A stretch of 64,000 bases of DNA from JAPKYZ01 sp033763835 (GCA_033763835.1 JANRJS010000033.1:62001-126000); one strand, 5' to 3'. Counted from the first letter of the stretch, positions 23,844 to 33,283 are shown. Translations and numbers: made by a program. The notes: a model not told the origin generated them from the sequence alone.

Positions 23844-25073
23844 ACTCCGAAGATACCGCTAATCGCCGCCGCCGCGTTGGTTGCGTTCGGCGCGGCTCCT
23901 TGGGGCACCTGGCACCTCGACGACTATTCGTTTCAAAGCGGACTCCCGTGGATGGTCCGTCCGCTTTCGTGGCTGACCTTTCGGATGAACGGCTCCGAGC
24001 CGTGGATGTTCCTCGCGGTGAATCTCGCGTTGCACGTGGTGAACGCGATCCTCGTGTACAAGCTGCTTGACCGGCTGGCGCCCGCGCTGATCTTCGCCGT
24101 TCATCCGTTGTGCGCGGAGCCGGTGAACTACATCTTCGCGCGGCCTACGTTGCTCGCGGCGCTGTTCTCGCTGCTTTGTGGGATCGACTGGAAACGCGGC
24201 CATCCTTGGCGCGCATGTGCGTGGCTGGCGCTTGCGCTCGCGTCGAAGGAGGACGCTCTGGCCGTGCCGCTGGTGATCCTGCTCTTCGATCGCCGGTTCT
24301 CGAAACCTGTCCTCGCGATGTTCGCCTCGCGGCCTCTGGCCGCGATGTTTACAATGTGCGCCGCCGCCGGAGCGTGGAGCCTCTACGCCACCGCTAGCAT
24401 CGCCGGATCGGGCGCGGGCGCGCAAGCGGGGATTGGCGCGTTCGAGTATTTGCATGCGCAAGGCGCCGCGATGCTGCGCTATCTGGCTAAATTCTTCATA
24501 CCCACTCGTTTAACGCTCGATCCACCTTTATTGATCGATCACGGCTGGCTTGGTTGGTGGGTCGTCCTCCTATATGCCGCAACCATACGCAATCGGTTCG
24601 CTTGGGCCGCGCTCCTCCTGCTCCTGCCCTCCTCATCGATCGTCCCGCTCGCCGATCTCGCCGCCGACCGCCGCATGTACCTCTCCGTCGCCGCGCTCGC
24701 GGCCTCGTTGCCGAACTGGAGCGTCTGGGCCGTACCGGTATTGGCCGTCCTTTCGATCTTCCAGACGCAAGTCTGGCGCACGGAAGAATCGCTGTGGCGG
24801 CACGTCGAGCGCCTGTCCGCTCACAAGCTGCGGCCTACGATTCAACTCTCGCGGTCCGTATCTCCGCTAGAATGCCTGACAATTCTCGAAGCCGCGGAAA
24901 AGAAGTGGCCGGAAGAGGCGAGTGTCCCCGCCGAGATGGGCCGATGCGCTTTGCAAGCGGGCGCTCCCGCGCTGGCGCTGCAGTATTTCGGGCGAGCGCT
25001 AGCCCTCGATCCGGCGAACGAATCGGCGAAGGCGAATCGCGACGCTGCGATCCGCGCCCTTACGGAGAGGTGA
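23799..25073 (+). CDS. Membrane protein with TMTC/GT-C-like core and TPR tail
   Basis: About 424 aa. The start is uncertain: no ATG or GTG is suitably placed; TTG at 23799 has GAGG about 5 nt upstream, and TTG at 23877 is an alternative. The frame stays open far upstream, but that part is antisense to nth. The protein has WHLDDYSF near the N-terminus and FAVHPLCAEPVNYIFARPTL, resembling the H-P-x-x-x-E-x-V motif of TMTC-like O-mannosyltransferase-type membrane proteins. About eight hydrophobic segments follow, then a C-terminal TPR (MGRCALQAGAPALALQYFGR). It may transfer sugars from a lipid carrier to exported proteins; inference from family. Confidence 0.62.
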   Translation: MNPGLAIGGGLWSGQTPKIPLIAAAALVAFGAAPWGTWHLDDYSFQSGLPWMVRPLSWLTFRMNGSEPWMFLAVNLALHVVNAILVYKLLDRLAPALIFAVHPLCAEPVNYIFARPTLLAALFSLLCGIDWKRGHPWRACAWLALALASKEDALAVPLVILLFDRRFSKPVLAMFASRPLAAMFTMCAAAGAWSLYATASIAGSGAGAQAGIGAFEYLHAQGAAMLRYLAKFFIPTRLTLDPPLLIDHGWLGWWVVLLYAATIRNRFAWAALLLLLPSSSIVPLADLAADRRMYLSVAALAASLPNWSVWAVPVLAVLSIFQTQVWRTEESLWRHVERLSAHKLRPTIQLSRSVSPLECLTILEAAEKKWPEEASVPAEMGRCALQAGAPALALQYFGRALALDPANESAKANRDAAIRALTER

Positions 25074-26031
25074 TCTCGAACTCGGCGCGCAGGAATTGCC
25101 AGTCGGGTAGTTCGTAGATGCGGCGCTTAGTCTTGAGTGGCGCAGACGCTTCCTGATAGCTGTTCGGTCCGATGGCCGGAATCTTAACTGTGGCGGTGCC
25201 CACCGGATCGGTTCCCGGTTTGGCGTTGACGTCGCGCAAGGTCAAGTTCATCTCGATGTCGCCCGTGTCCGCCGCCGAATGATTGACCACCACCATCTTC
25301 ACCTGCGCGCGTTGTCCCGCCCCTTCGCTCAATCGGAAGCCCGAAAGTTCGAGATGCTTCGACAATCGATGCGCGCCTCCTTCGGCGGGCGCGGTGGCGG
25401 CGGATTTCGCTTCGCCGATCGGCTCCGCTTCGGCAACGGTGTCTGCGCCACGGCGCTTGAACCAGACGGCTCCCGCGACGATGCCGGTAAAGACGAAGGC
25501 CGCCAGAACCATCACTAGCCATGTCGGCAAACCCGCTTTCGGTGCCGCAGGCGCGGCATAAGGCGGCGCGTATTGCGGCGGAGGCGGGGCGTACTGCGGT
25601 GGCGGAGGCGCGTACTGGGGCGGCTGTTGAGGCGGCGGATAACCGCCCCCTTGGGGATAGGCGGGCGGCGGCTGATACTGCGGGGGAGCGCTGGGCGCTA
25701 CATCTTCCGGTCCGCCGAAAAGAATTCCTTTGGGCTTCGGCGGACGGTTCGACGGATTCGATTCGAGCGGCGCCGGACCGGCCGGAGGCGGCGGAGCGGG
25801 CGGCGCGTACGTCTGCGGCTGTTGCGGCGGGGGATAACCCACCGGCTGTTGATACGCGGGCGGAGGCGGCGGATAGCCGACAGGCTGCTGGTAAGCCGGG
25901 GGCGGTGGATAGGCCGGCGGCGGAGCGGGGGGTTGCGGAGGTTCCGCCACCGGAACCGCCGAACAACGCGGGCATTCCGAATACGACGGAGGCACTTCCG
26001 TCCCACACTTCGGGCAGATCCAGCTAAACAT
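25060..26031 (-). CDS. Zinc-ribbon, proline-rich, single-pass membrane protein
   Basis: The 323-aa protein starts with a zinc ribbon (CPKC-x11-CPRC, residues 9-26). A Pro/Tyr/Gln-rich low-complexity region follows (about 30-165) with short tandem copies (AYQQPVGYPPPPP twice, QYAPPPP three times). Then come one membrane helix (about 171-193, PTWLVMVLAAFVFTGIVAGAVW) and a C-terminal beta-domain (about 230-323) that may resemble DUF-type FxLYD domains. The zinc ribbon would be cytoplasmic and the C-terminal domain outside. Function unknown. AGG lies at a good distance from the ATG. Its start codon shares the CATG tetramer with the start of the divergent gene. Confidence 0.75.
   Translation of the reverse strand: MFSWICPKCGTEVPPSYSECPRCSAVPVAEPPQPPAPPPAYPPPPAYQQPVGYPPPPPAYQQPVGYPPPQQPQTYAPPAPPPPAGPAPLESNPSNRPPKPKGILFGGPEDVAPSAPPQYQPPPAYPQGGGYPPPQQPPQYAPPPPQYAPPPPQYAPPYAAPAAPKAGLPTWLVMVLAAFVFTGIVAGAVWFKRRGADTVAEAEPIGEAKSAATAPAEGGAHRLSKHLELSGFRLSEGAGQRAQVKMVVVNHSAADTGDIEMNLTLRDVNAKPGTDPVGTATVKIPAIGPNSYQEASAPLKTKRRIYELPDWQFLRAEFEITSP
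25567..25930 (-). repeat. Short tandem repeats coding for Pro/Tyr/Gln-rich segment
   Basis: Within the zinc-ribbon gene, two blocks of near-identical units occur: a QYAPPPP-coding unit of about 21-24 bp repeated three times (around 25567-25620) and an AYQQPVGYPPPPP-coding unit of about 39-45 bp repeated twice (around 25815-25900). They are in-frame and could change copy number by slippage. Confidence 0.6.
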
Positions 26032-26659
26032 GTTTACCTACGATATCAGTGTGATCTTCTTGCGTCCGACAAGGGGTGCAAGCGGTCGATTTCCAAGACG
26101 TATCGGCCTGCTGCCCGGTTCCTTCCACCCGCCTACTCGCGCGCATTTGGCGCTGGCGGGCGCGGCGCTGGAGCGTGTGGACGGCGTCGTCCTGGTACTG
26201 CCGCGGCGGTTTCCTCACAAGGATTACGATGCCGTCGATCTCGACCGGCGCGCGGAATTGTTGCTGGCCGCCGCCGAAACGCATCCCCGATTCGCGGTGG
26301 CGATCTCGGAAGGCGGCTTGTTTATCGACATGGCGCGCGAGTGCCGTGCCGCGCTCGGCGAGATGGATGTCGCGCTGATCTGCGGCCGCGATGCGGCGGA
26401 GCGTCTCGTCGCCTGGCCGTACGAGCCGCCGGATTCGATCGACGCCCAGTTGCGCGAGTACTCGCTGCTGGTGGCCGCGCGGCGCGGAACGTACTCGCCG
26501 CCCGAGAAGCTCGCGCATCGCATCGAAACGTTGCGGCTCGACGAGGAATTCGACGAACACTCGGCCACGCAGGTCCGCGAACGGATCGCAAAAGGGGAGG
26601 ACTGGCGCGCGTTGGTTCCGCCTTCGATCGCCGCGCGCGTCGCGGAGCTCTACTCGTAG
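26030..26659 (+). CDS. NadD-like nucleotidyltransferase
   Basis: Up to 209 aa. The nucleotidyltransferase alpha/beta core begins near residue 25 with RIGLLPGSFHPPTRAHLAL, matching the G-x-F-x-P-x-[HT]-x-x-H motif of NadD/CoaD enzymes. The C-terminal EHSATQVRERIAKG resembles the S-[ST]-T-x-[IV]-R motif. It is probably a nicotinate- or nicotinamide-mononucleotide adenylyltransferase, or a relative with another substrate; length suits NadD. The start is uncertain: ATG 26030 has no Shine-Dalgarno, and GTG 26051 and TTG 26060 are alternatives that still keep the core. It overlaps the convergent next gene by 10 bp. Confidence 0.7.
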   Translation: MFTYDISVIFLRPTRGASGRFPRRIGLLPGSFHPPTRAHLALAGAALERVDGVVLVLPRRFPHKDYDAVDLDRRAELLLAAAETHPRFAVAISEGGLFIDMARECRAALGEMDVALICGRDAAERLVAWPYEPPDSIDAQLREYSLLVAARRGTYSPPEKLAHRIETLRLDEEFDEHSATQVRERIAKGEDWRALVPPSIAARVAELYS

Positions 26660-27774
26660 ACGTTCGCTTCGACGACGCGCCACCGTCCGTCGAGCGTCTT
26701 GTCGAGGAAGTAGCGGCGAAGCTTTCCGTTGTCGAGCGCGGCGATCCCGAACCACGTGGCCGCCACGAGGCCATCGCCCACGCGAGCGAAAGCCGTGACA
26801 ATATCGCGAGAAGGCCATCGTTCCACTCGCTCGGTGGCACGGTCGAAGCGGAGGATGCCGCCGCCCTTCGTCGACCATTCGCCACGACTCGCCAGTGCCA
26901 GCCAAATCGCATACGGCTCGACCCGAATCGCCGTAGCGGAATAATCGGCCATCTCCGGCGGCGCGAACAACCGATACCGGCGTGTCTTCGCGTCGAAGTA
27001 TCCGAATCCCCCGATGCCCGTAATTCCTTCCCCGTCGTAGAACGTCTTGCCAAACCACAAAACGCCGTCAACATACTGGTGCGGGCCAATCCGTTCCTCG
27101 ATTAGCGTAAATTCGCGCGTATAGCCGTTCTTTACGCGCTTCGGGCGCGCCGCCGCGAACTGGTCGTAGCTGCTTTGCGGCAACGCTACGGGGAGTTTCG
27201 ACTCCGCGGGGCGCTCGTAGGGAATCGCGCGTTCCTCGGCGACAGCCATCAGCGGCGGAACCCGAGTGGGCTGGTAGACGATGCCGGTCCCCGATTCCGA
27301 AAGGAACGTCGCCCGATCCCGGGACACCCGGATGCGCCACATCGGCGTTTGCGGAAACTCGATATGCCCTACCAACGCTTTTGCCCGCGCGTCGAAAACG
27401 AACTTGTGCAGCGGACCCGACGCGCCTTTTTCGGGCGTGCAGGAAATGACGGCTTCGGACGGCCCGATGCGCTCCACTCGCGCATAGCAGTCTCCTAAAG
27501 CGGGACCGCGTTCGGCGGCAATCTTGAAAATCGACCCCGCGTCGCGCGAGCTTTGCAGATACATGCTTAGCGTTACGTTCGCATCCCACCAATCGGTGCG
27601 GCGCGGTCCCGACAACGCCACTACCAGTTCGAGTTCGGGGCTAATGCTGCCGCGCGCGAGAATCTTCGTCTGGGTGCCGAGGCCTTGAGCGCGAGCGAGG
27701 CGCGAGATGGCCGGATCGAAATCCGCCGCAGCCACGGGGCATCCGAACGCGATCGCGAAAATCGCCGCGCGCAC
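26650..27774 (-). CDS. Exported protein of unknown function
   Basis: The 374-aa protein has a signal peptide (MRAAIFAIAFGCPVAAA). The remainder is beta-rich, with repeated hydrophobic/aromatic strands (FDARTKRYRLF-like, ILRFDRATERVERWPSRDIV, GDGLVAATWFGIAAL) that resemble blades of a sensor-type beta-propeller. No catalytic motif or named family was recognised. It follows rpoD's gene block on the same strand; rpoD reads toward it with an 18-bp gap. Confidence 0.65.
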   Translation of the reverse strand: MRAAIFAIAFGCPVAAADFDPAISRLARAQGLGTQTKILARGSISPELELVVALSGPRRTDWWDANVTLSMYLQSSRDAGSIFKIAAERGPALGDCYARVERIGPSEAVISCTPEKGASGPLHKFVFDARAKALVGHIEFPQTPMWRIRVSRDRATFLSESGTGIVYQPTRVPPLMAVAEERAIPYERPAESKLPVALPQSSYDQFAAARPKRVKNGYTREFTLIEERIGPHQYVDGVLWFGKTFYDGEGITGIGGFGYFDAKTRRYRLFAPPEMADYSATAIRVEPYAIWLALASRGEWSTKGGGILRFDRATERVERWPSRDIVTAFARVGDGLVAATWFGIAALDNGKLRRYFLDKTLDGRWRVVEANVYE

Positions 27775-27792
27775 ACTTTTAGGATACGGCGC

Positions 27793-29433
27793 TTACTCGT
27801 GACCGTTCGCTTCGAGGAACGCGCGCAGGCGGTGCGACCGGCTGGGGTGCCGCAGCTTGCGGAGCGCTTTCGCCTCGATCTGCCGGATACGCTCGCGCGT
27901 CACGGCGAAATACTGACCCACCTCTTCGAGCGTGTGCTCGCTGCCGTCCTGCAAGCCGAACCGCATTTTGATGATCTTCTCTTCGCGCGGCGAAAGCGTC
28001 TTCAGCACTTGCGCCGTCTGCTCCCGCAGATTGAGATTGATCACGGCTTCGGACGGCGAGGTGACGTGTTTATCGACGAGGAAATCGCCCAGGTGCGATT
28101 CTTCTTCTTCGCCCACGGGCGTTTCGAGCGAGATGGGCTCCTGCGCGATGCGCAAGACGCGCCGCACTTTGTGTACCGGTAAGTCCAGGCGCTTGGCGAG
28201 TTCTTCCGTTTGCGGCTCGCGCCCCAATTCCTGTTGCATTAGCCGCTGCGTGCGCACCAATTTGTTGATCGTCTCGATCATGTGCACGGGGATGCGAATG
28301 GTCCGCGCCTGATCGGCGATGGCGCGCGTAATCGCCTGCCGCACCCACCACGTCGCGTACGTCGAAAACTTGTAGCCGCGCCGGTAGTCGAATTTGTCCA
28401 CGGCTTTCATCAGGCCGATATTGCCTTCTTGAATCAAGTCGAGGAAGTGCAGCCCGCGATTGGTGTAGCGCTTGGCGATCGACACGACCAATCGCAAGTT
28501 CGCTTCGATCAACTGCTTCTTGGCGCCTTCGGCTTCGGTCTCGCCCCGGTCCACGGAGGCCAGCGTCTTGCGCAACTCGGCCGCCGTCGCGCCAAAATCG
28601 TCTTCGAGCTGGGAGATCTTCGCGTTATGGCCGCGCATCTCGCGGCGTTTGGCGGTGGAATCGTCGTCGCCTTCGGCGCGCCGTTGCGCCCGCGCCAACT
28701 CCCGCTCGACGACCCGAAGCTCTTCGACCGAACGGCGCAGCCGCGTCACCAGCCGCCGCTCCGCGCTATCGCTAAGCGGCAACGCGCGGATGGACTGCGA
28801 CAGCCGGATCACGCCGCGGGCCAGCAACCAACGCTCGCGCCGGTGCTGCTTAGGCTTCATCTGCCGCGACACGGCTAGCAGCTTCTGCGCGGCTTGCTGC
28901 GCCTTTTTATAGCCTTTGTCGATCTCCTCCAGCCGTTCGTAAAACTCCCCGGCTTGCGCCGCCGGCGGGTCTTCCTCTTCCGACATCGGATCGGGTTGCG
29001 CGAGAATGTCGCGCAGTTCGAGCGAGCCCTGCGAACATTCGCGCCCCATCGCCAGCAACTCGCGAACGATTAGCGGAGACCGGGAAAGGGCGCGGCGCGC
29101 GATGCGCTGTCCCCGCTCGACGCGGCGGGCCAGGTCGATTTCGCCCTCGCGGGTGAGCAAGCCCACCGTGCCCATTTCGCGCAGATACATGCGCACGGGA
29201 TCGTTGGTTTTGTCGCTCGCTTCGGAGGCAAAATCGAGGTCCGCTAATTCCTCGCCCTCGCCCAGCTTGCGGTCGAAGGACGCCTTCGCCTCGTCGATGA
29301 GATCGATCCCCGTGTCCAGCGCCGACAGGAGATCGTCCAAATCCCCGGCCACGGTTTCGCCGCCCAGAACTTCGGAGGAATCCTCGAAGAGTGCGCCGTG
29401 AGTTTCTTCGTTCGCCACCGGGTTACCGATCAA
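27793..29433 (-). CDS. rpoD: Primary RNA polymerase sigma factor RpoD
   Basis: The 546-aa sigma-70 starts at TTG 29433 (GGGGAGAG lies about 7 nt upstream); an alternative is GTG 29418. Region 1.2 (DPVRMYLREMG) is followed by a long non-conserved helical segment (about 110-310), then region 2 (EANLRLVVSIAKRYTNRGLH, FLDLIQEGNIGLMKAVDKFD, FSTYATWWVRQAITRAI), region 3 and region 4, with the -35-recognising helix VTRERIRQIEAKALRKL near the C-terminus. Region 1.1 appears short. It lies 25 bp after dnaG on the same strand, the classic macromolecular-synthesis arrangement without rpsU. Confidence 0.96.
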   Translation of the reverse strand: MIGNPVANEETHGALFEDSSEVLGGETVAGDLDDLLSALDTGIDLIDEAKASFDRKLGEGEELADLDFASEASDKTNDPVRMYLREMGTVGLLTREGEIDLARRVERGQRIARRALSRSPLIVRELLAMGRECSQGSLELRDILAQPDPMSEEEDPPAAQAGEFYERLEEIDKGYKKAQQAAQKLLAVSRQMKPKQHRRERWLLARGVIRLSQSIRALPLSDSAERRLVTRLRRSVEELRVVERELARAQRRAEGDDDSTAKRREMRGHNAKISQLEDDFGATAAELRKTLASVDRGETEAEGAKKQLIEANLRLVVSIAKRYTNRGLHFLDLIQEGNIGLMKAVDKFDYRRGYKFSTYATWWVRQAITRAIADQARTIRIPVHMIETINKLVRTQRLMQQELGREPQTEELAKRLDLPVHKVRRVLRIAQEPISLETPVGEEEESHLGDFLVDKHVTSPSEAVINLNLREQTAQVLKTLSPREEKIIKMRFGLQDGSEHTLEEVGQYFAVTRERIRQIEAKALRKLRHPSRSHRLRAFLEANGHE

Positions 29434-29458
29434 AAGCCCGCTCTCCCCGCCAGTCGTT

Positions 29459-31204
29459 TCATCTTAACGCTCCGCCCTCGGGCCGTTCGCCGGACGCCGG
29501 ACGCGACCGCCGCGGCAATTGCCGTTCCAACTCCAACGCTTCGGCCAGCCGGCCCTCTTTTTCGAGCGCCCGGATTCTGGCCCGCATCTCCGCCGCTTTC
29601 GCGCCTTCGTCCGCGTTCTCCAACGCCGAAACGCAAGCGCGCAACTGTTCCGGACCGGCGGGCGTATCCGACTTATCGGCGAAGACCGCCGCCGCCAATA
29701 ATCGCCGCATCGGGTCGTCCAAACGCGCTTCCAACGCGCCGTAATTCAACTCCGCGCCCGCCGCCGCCATCGCCACCATCGCCTCGATCGCCGCGCTCGA
29801 CCGCCAACTTTTCCAAGCCGACAACTGCGCTAGCCGCAATAACGCCGCGCGGGCCTCCACCGGATTGTCGAGCAGTGCGTTTAGCAACAACGTTTCGTTA
29901 GGCGGAAGCGACGCCGGTTGCGTCCGCGTCGGAACGGCGGCCGGTTCCCGCTTCAGATCCTCCACCAACGCACGCGCTTCCACACCGACATAAGCGGCAA
30001 TGCTGGCCGCATGCGCCTCACGCGTCATCCGGTCTTTAACGCGCAGCAGCGCCGGGCGGATCGTCTCCCGGTACGCTTGCCGGCGCCCGTCTACATCGCG
30101 CGGATATTTCTCGAGAGCGCGGTCGCACAGCCACTCAAAATAGGGGGTCGCACGCTCCAAGCGCTTCGCGAACGCTTGCTTTCCTTCCTTTAGGATGAAC
30201 TCGTCGGGGTCTAGGCCGTCGGGCAACTGCAACACGCGCACGCGCATCAGCTCGTCGATTAACGGACCGATCCGGTCCACCGCCGCCTTTCCGGCCTCGT
30301 CGGCGTCCAACAAAAGCACTACGTTCTCCGAGTGTCGCCGCAAGATCGCCACATGCGAATCGGAGAGCGCAGTACCGCATGGCGCGACCGCGTTCTTCAC
30401 CCCCGCCTGCCACAACCCGATCGCATCCATGTACCCCTCGACTAGGATCGTGTCTTGCGCTTTGCGAATCGTTTCCTTCGCGCGATGCAAATTGTAAAGA
30501 ACGCGCTTTTTCGTGTAGAGCCGCGAATCGGAGGAATTCAGGTACTTCGGCTCGTCGCCGCCCAGCGCGCGGCCTCCGAAAGCGATCGCCCGGCCTCGTT
30601 CGTCATGGATCGGAAACATCAGGCGGTTGCGGAAGCGCTCGTACAGTGTGCCGTCTTCGCGTTCGACGACCAGACCCGATTGCGCGATCAGCGCGGGCGG
30701 GTAGTCGCGCCGCAACCGATCGAGCAGTTTGTTTCCCGGCGGCGCATACCCCAACGCGAACGTCTCGATCGCTTCTTCCGTCACCCCGCGTTTTTCGAGG
30801 TACGCCCGGGCGTCCGCCCCCGTTTTCTCGAATAGCGCCTCGCGATACGACGCGAGCGCGATCTCTTGCATCGCCTGCACCGCGTCGCGGTCTTGCGATT
30901 CGCGGTCGCCGAACTCCCGCCGTTTCGGAATCGCGATCGCGTACCGGTCGGCCAGCGACTTCAGCGCGTCGTAAAAGCCGACGGCCTCGATCTCCATCAC
31001 GAACTTGAACACGTCGCCGCCCTTGCCGCAACCGAAGCAATGGAAAAACTGCTTGTCCCGGTCGACGTTGAACGAAGGCGTCTTTTCCTGGTGAAACGGA
31101 CACAAGCCCTTGAAGCGTGGGCCGCCGGCGGGCTTCAGGCGCACCACCTCGCCGATTACCTCGACAATGTCGGCGGCCTGCTTGACGCGTTCCTTAAACT
31201 CCAT
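29459..31204 (-). CDS. dnaG: DNA primase DnaG
   Basis: The 581-aa primase has the N-terminal zinc-binding module with Cys35, His38, Cys56 and Cys59 (CPFH ... CFGCGKGGD). The RNA polymerase core includes RNRLMFPIHDERGRAIAFGG, the TOPRIM motif ILVEGYMDAI, and LLLDADEAGKAA. A helical C-terminal domain should contact the replicative helicase. It makes primers at the fork. Genes dnaG-rpoD are adjacent and read in the same direction. Upstream lies the hairpin repeat array. Confidence 0.96.
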   Translation of the reverse strand: MEFKERVKQAADIVEVIGEVVRLKPAGGPRFKGLCPFHQEKTPSFNVDRDKQFFHCFGCGKGGDVFKFVMEIEAVGFYDALKSLADRYAIAIPKRREFGDRESQDRDAVQAMQEIALASYREALFEKTGADARAYLEKRGVTEEAIETFALGYAPPGNKLLDRLRRDYPPALIAQSGLVVEREDGTLYERFRNRLMFPIHDERGRAIAFGGRALGGDEPKYLNSSDSRLYTKKRVLYNLHRAKETIRKAQDTILVEGYMDAIGLWQAGVKNAVAPCGTALSDSHVAILRRHSENVVLLLDADEAGKAAVDRIGPLIDELMRVRVLQLPDGLDPDEFILKEGKQAFAKRLERATPYFEWLCDRALEKYPRDVDGRRQAYRETIRPALLRVKDRMTREAHAASIAAYVGVEARALVEDLKREPAAVPTRTQPASLPPNETLLLNALLDNPVEARAALLRLAQLSAWKSWRSSAAIEAMVAMAAAGAELNYGALEARLDDPMRRLLAAAVFADKSDTPAGPEQLRACVSALENADEGAKAAEMRARIRALEKEGRLAEALELERQLPRRSRPASGERPEGGALR

Positions 31205-31217
31205 GCCCGCTCATACC

Positions 31218-31285
31218 CGTGCCGGAGGCACGCTTTAGTGTCGTGCTGGAAGCACGCTTTAATGTCGTGCCGGAGGCACGCTTTA
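31218..31285. repeat. Three tandem 24-bp hairpin repeats
   Basis: Units at 31218-31237, 31242-31261 and 31266-31285 (period 24 bp) share cgtgcyggargcacgcttta. Each contains a 6-bp inverted repeat around GGA. Units 1 and 3 read CGTGCC-GGA-GGCACG; unit 2 reads CGTGCT-GGA-AGCACG, so both arms changed together and pairing is kept. The array fills the divergent gap between dnaG and the DUF255 gene. Confidence 0.85.
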
Positions 31286-31299
31286 ATAAAGGCTAGCCC

Positions 31300-33276
31300 A
31301 TGGCCGCCAATCGCCTCGCCCAAGAGAAAAGCCCTTACCTGCTGCAACACGCGCACAACCCCGTCGATTGGTACCCGTGGGGCGAAGAGGCGTTCGCCGC
31401 CGCACGCGAACAAGACAAACCGATCTTTCTTTCCGTCGGCTATTCGACGTGTCACTGGTGCCATGTGATGGAGCGCGAGAGCTTCGAGAACGAGGACATC
31501 GCCGCGATTCTGAACCGCGCGTTCATCCCCGTGAAAGTGGATCGCGAAGAGCGTCCCGATGTAGACCGCGTCTACATGACCTTCGTCCAGGCCACCACCG
31601 GTTCGGGCGGCTGGCCGATGTCCGTTTTTCTGACGCCGTCGCTCAAGCCCTTCTTCGGCGGCACGTACTTTCCGCCGGACAACCGGTACGGACGCCCCGG
31701 TTTCGCCAGCGTGTTGACGCAACTCGCCACGGCGTGGATTACCGACCGCGCGCGTATCGAGCAATCCGGCGCCGATGTTCTCGAACGGCTCAGGACGATG
31801 CTCGGATCGGGGGCGTCGAGCGTTCCCGCGCGCGAGGAGCAAGTGCGTAACCGGTTGTTCCTGACCTTGCGCCGCAACTTCGACACGCGCCTCGGCGGCT
31901 TCGGGGGAGCGCCGAAATTCCCCCGCCCGGTGAATCTCAACTTTTTGCTTCGCGAACATGTGTGGTCGAAAAACGAGGAGGCCCTCGAGATGGCCGTCGC
32001 AACTTTGCGCGCGATGGCGGCCGGCGGTATGAACGACCAACTGGGCGGCGGGTTTCACCGCTATTCGGTGGACGCCCGGTGGTTCGTACCGCACTTCGAA
32101 AAGATGCTTTACGATCAGGCCCAACTCGCGGTCTCGTACCTCGAAGCGTTTCAGTTGACGGGAGACGCCTCGCTCGCGGACGTCGCGCGAAGCGTATTCG
32201 ACTACGTTCTGCGCGATTTGACGCATCCGGATGGCGGGTTCTACTCCGCCGAGGACGCCGACAGCGTGATCGAGGCGTCGCAGCCGCACGAGAAGGGCGA
32301 GGGCGCGTTCTACGTCTGGACCTGGGACGAACTGGAAGCTCTGCTGGGCGAAGACGCTGCGTGGTTCTGCGAGACCTTCGGCGTCGAGCGGCGCGGCAAT
32401 GTCCTGGAAGACCCGCACCGCGAGTTTCAAGGCAAGAACATTTTGTTCGCCGCGCGGGCGATCGACGATCCGGCCCGATTCGAACGATGCCGCGCGATCT
32501 TGATGGCGGCCCGCGATAAGCGCATTCGCCCGCATCTCGACGACAAAGTTCTCACGGCATGGAACGGACTCATGATTTCCGCGTTCGCGAAAGGCGCGCA
32601 GGTCTTGGGCGACGAGCGTTACCGCGCCGCCGCTCGCCACGCCGCTAGTTTTATTCGCGAGCGGCTCTTTACACGCGACGGCATCTTGTTGCGCCGTTGG
32701 CGCGAGGGCGAAGCGGCGATCCCCGGCTTTCTCGACGACTACGCGTTCTTCGGGCAAGCGCTGCTCGATCTCTACGAGACGGATTTCGAATATGACGATC
32801 TCGCGCTCGCCCGCAAGCTGACCGCCGACATGCGAACGCTCTTCGAGGACACGGCCAACGGCGGGTTTTTCTCGACCGTCGCGGGCGACGAGAATCTCGT
32901 CTTACGCATGAAGGAGGATTACGACGGCGCGGAGCCATCGGCGAATTCGATCGCCGTTATCAACCTTGTGCGGCTCGGCGAAATCGACGCGGCCAAGCGC
33001 GCTCTTGCGGCATTCTCCGCGACGCTCACCGATCAACCTTCGGGCGCGCCGCAACTCGCGATCGCGCTCGCCGCCGCCGAACGCCCGCGCACGGAGATCA
33101 AGATTTCCGGCACTCGCGAATCGGCGCGCGCTTTGATCGAGACCGTACACCGGCGCTTCGTGCCTTTCCGAACGCTGTCGCTCGCGGCGGGCGAACCTAG
33201 CGCCGAGGTCTGCACCGATTTCGTCTGCTTGCCGCGCACGTCCGATCCGGCCGAACTCCACCGTCTGCTAGCCTAA
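31300..33276 (+). CDS. DUF255 thioredoxin-fold protein (YyaL/SSP411 family)
   Basis: The 658-aa protein opens with the family signature (NPVDWYPWGEEAF, residues 20-32) and a thioredoxin-like domain with Cys51-His-Trp-Cys54-His (STCHWCHVMERESF). The rest, from about residue 180, is an (alpha/alpha)6 barrel-like region like those of N-acylglucosamine epimerases, with GGGFHRYSVDARWFVPHFEK, YSAEDADS and DDKVLTAWNGLMISA. Family members are widespread, with no firm biochemical role; redox function is suggested by the CxxC. No signal peptide. The hairpin array lies directly upstream of its start. Confidence 0.93.
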   Translation: MAANRLAQEKSPYLLQHAHNPVDWYPWGEEAFAAAREQDKPIFLSVGYSTCHWCHVMERESFENEDIAAILNRAFIPVKVDREERPDVDRVYMTFVQATTGSGGWPMSVFLTPSLKPFFGGTYFPPDNRYGRPGFASVLTQLATAWITDRARIEQSGADVLERLRTMLGSGASSVPAREEQVRNRLFLTLRRNFDTRLGGFGGAPKFPRPVNLNFLLREHVWSKNEEALEMAVATLRAMAAGGMNDQLGGGFHRYSVDARWFVPHFEKMLYDQAQLAVSYLEAFQLTGDASLADVARSVFDYVLRDLTHPDGGFYSAEDADSVIEASQPHEKGEGAFYVWTWDELEALLGEDAAWFCETFGVERRGNVLEDPHREFQGKNILFAARAIDDPARFERCRAILMAARDKRIRPHLDDKVLTAWNGLMISAFAKGAQVLGDERYRAAARHAASFIRERLFTRDGILLRRWREGEAAIPGFLDDYAFFGQALLDLYETDFEYDDLALARKLTADMRTLFEDTANGGFFSTVAGDENLVLRMKEDYDGAEPSANSIAVINLVRLGEIDAAKRALAAFSATLTDQPSGAPQLAIALAAAERPRTEIKISGTRESARALIETVHRRFVPFRTLSLAAGEPSAEVCTDFVCLPRTSDPAELHRLLA

Positions 33277-33283
33277 TCACGCT

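Noticed and set aside
25573..27105. 510-aa arginine-rich plus-strand frame
   Set aside because: Spans three recognised genes in other frames and has no domain.
31156..32757. 533-aa minus-strand frame opposite the DUF255 gene
   Set aside because: Shadow of a well-supported gene; no motifs.
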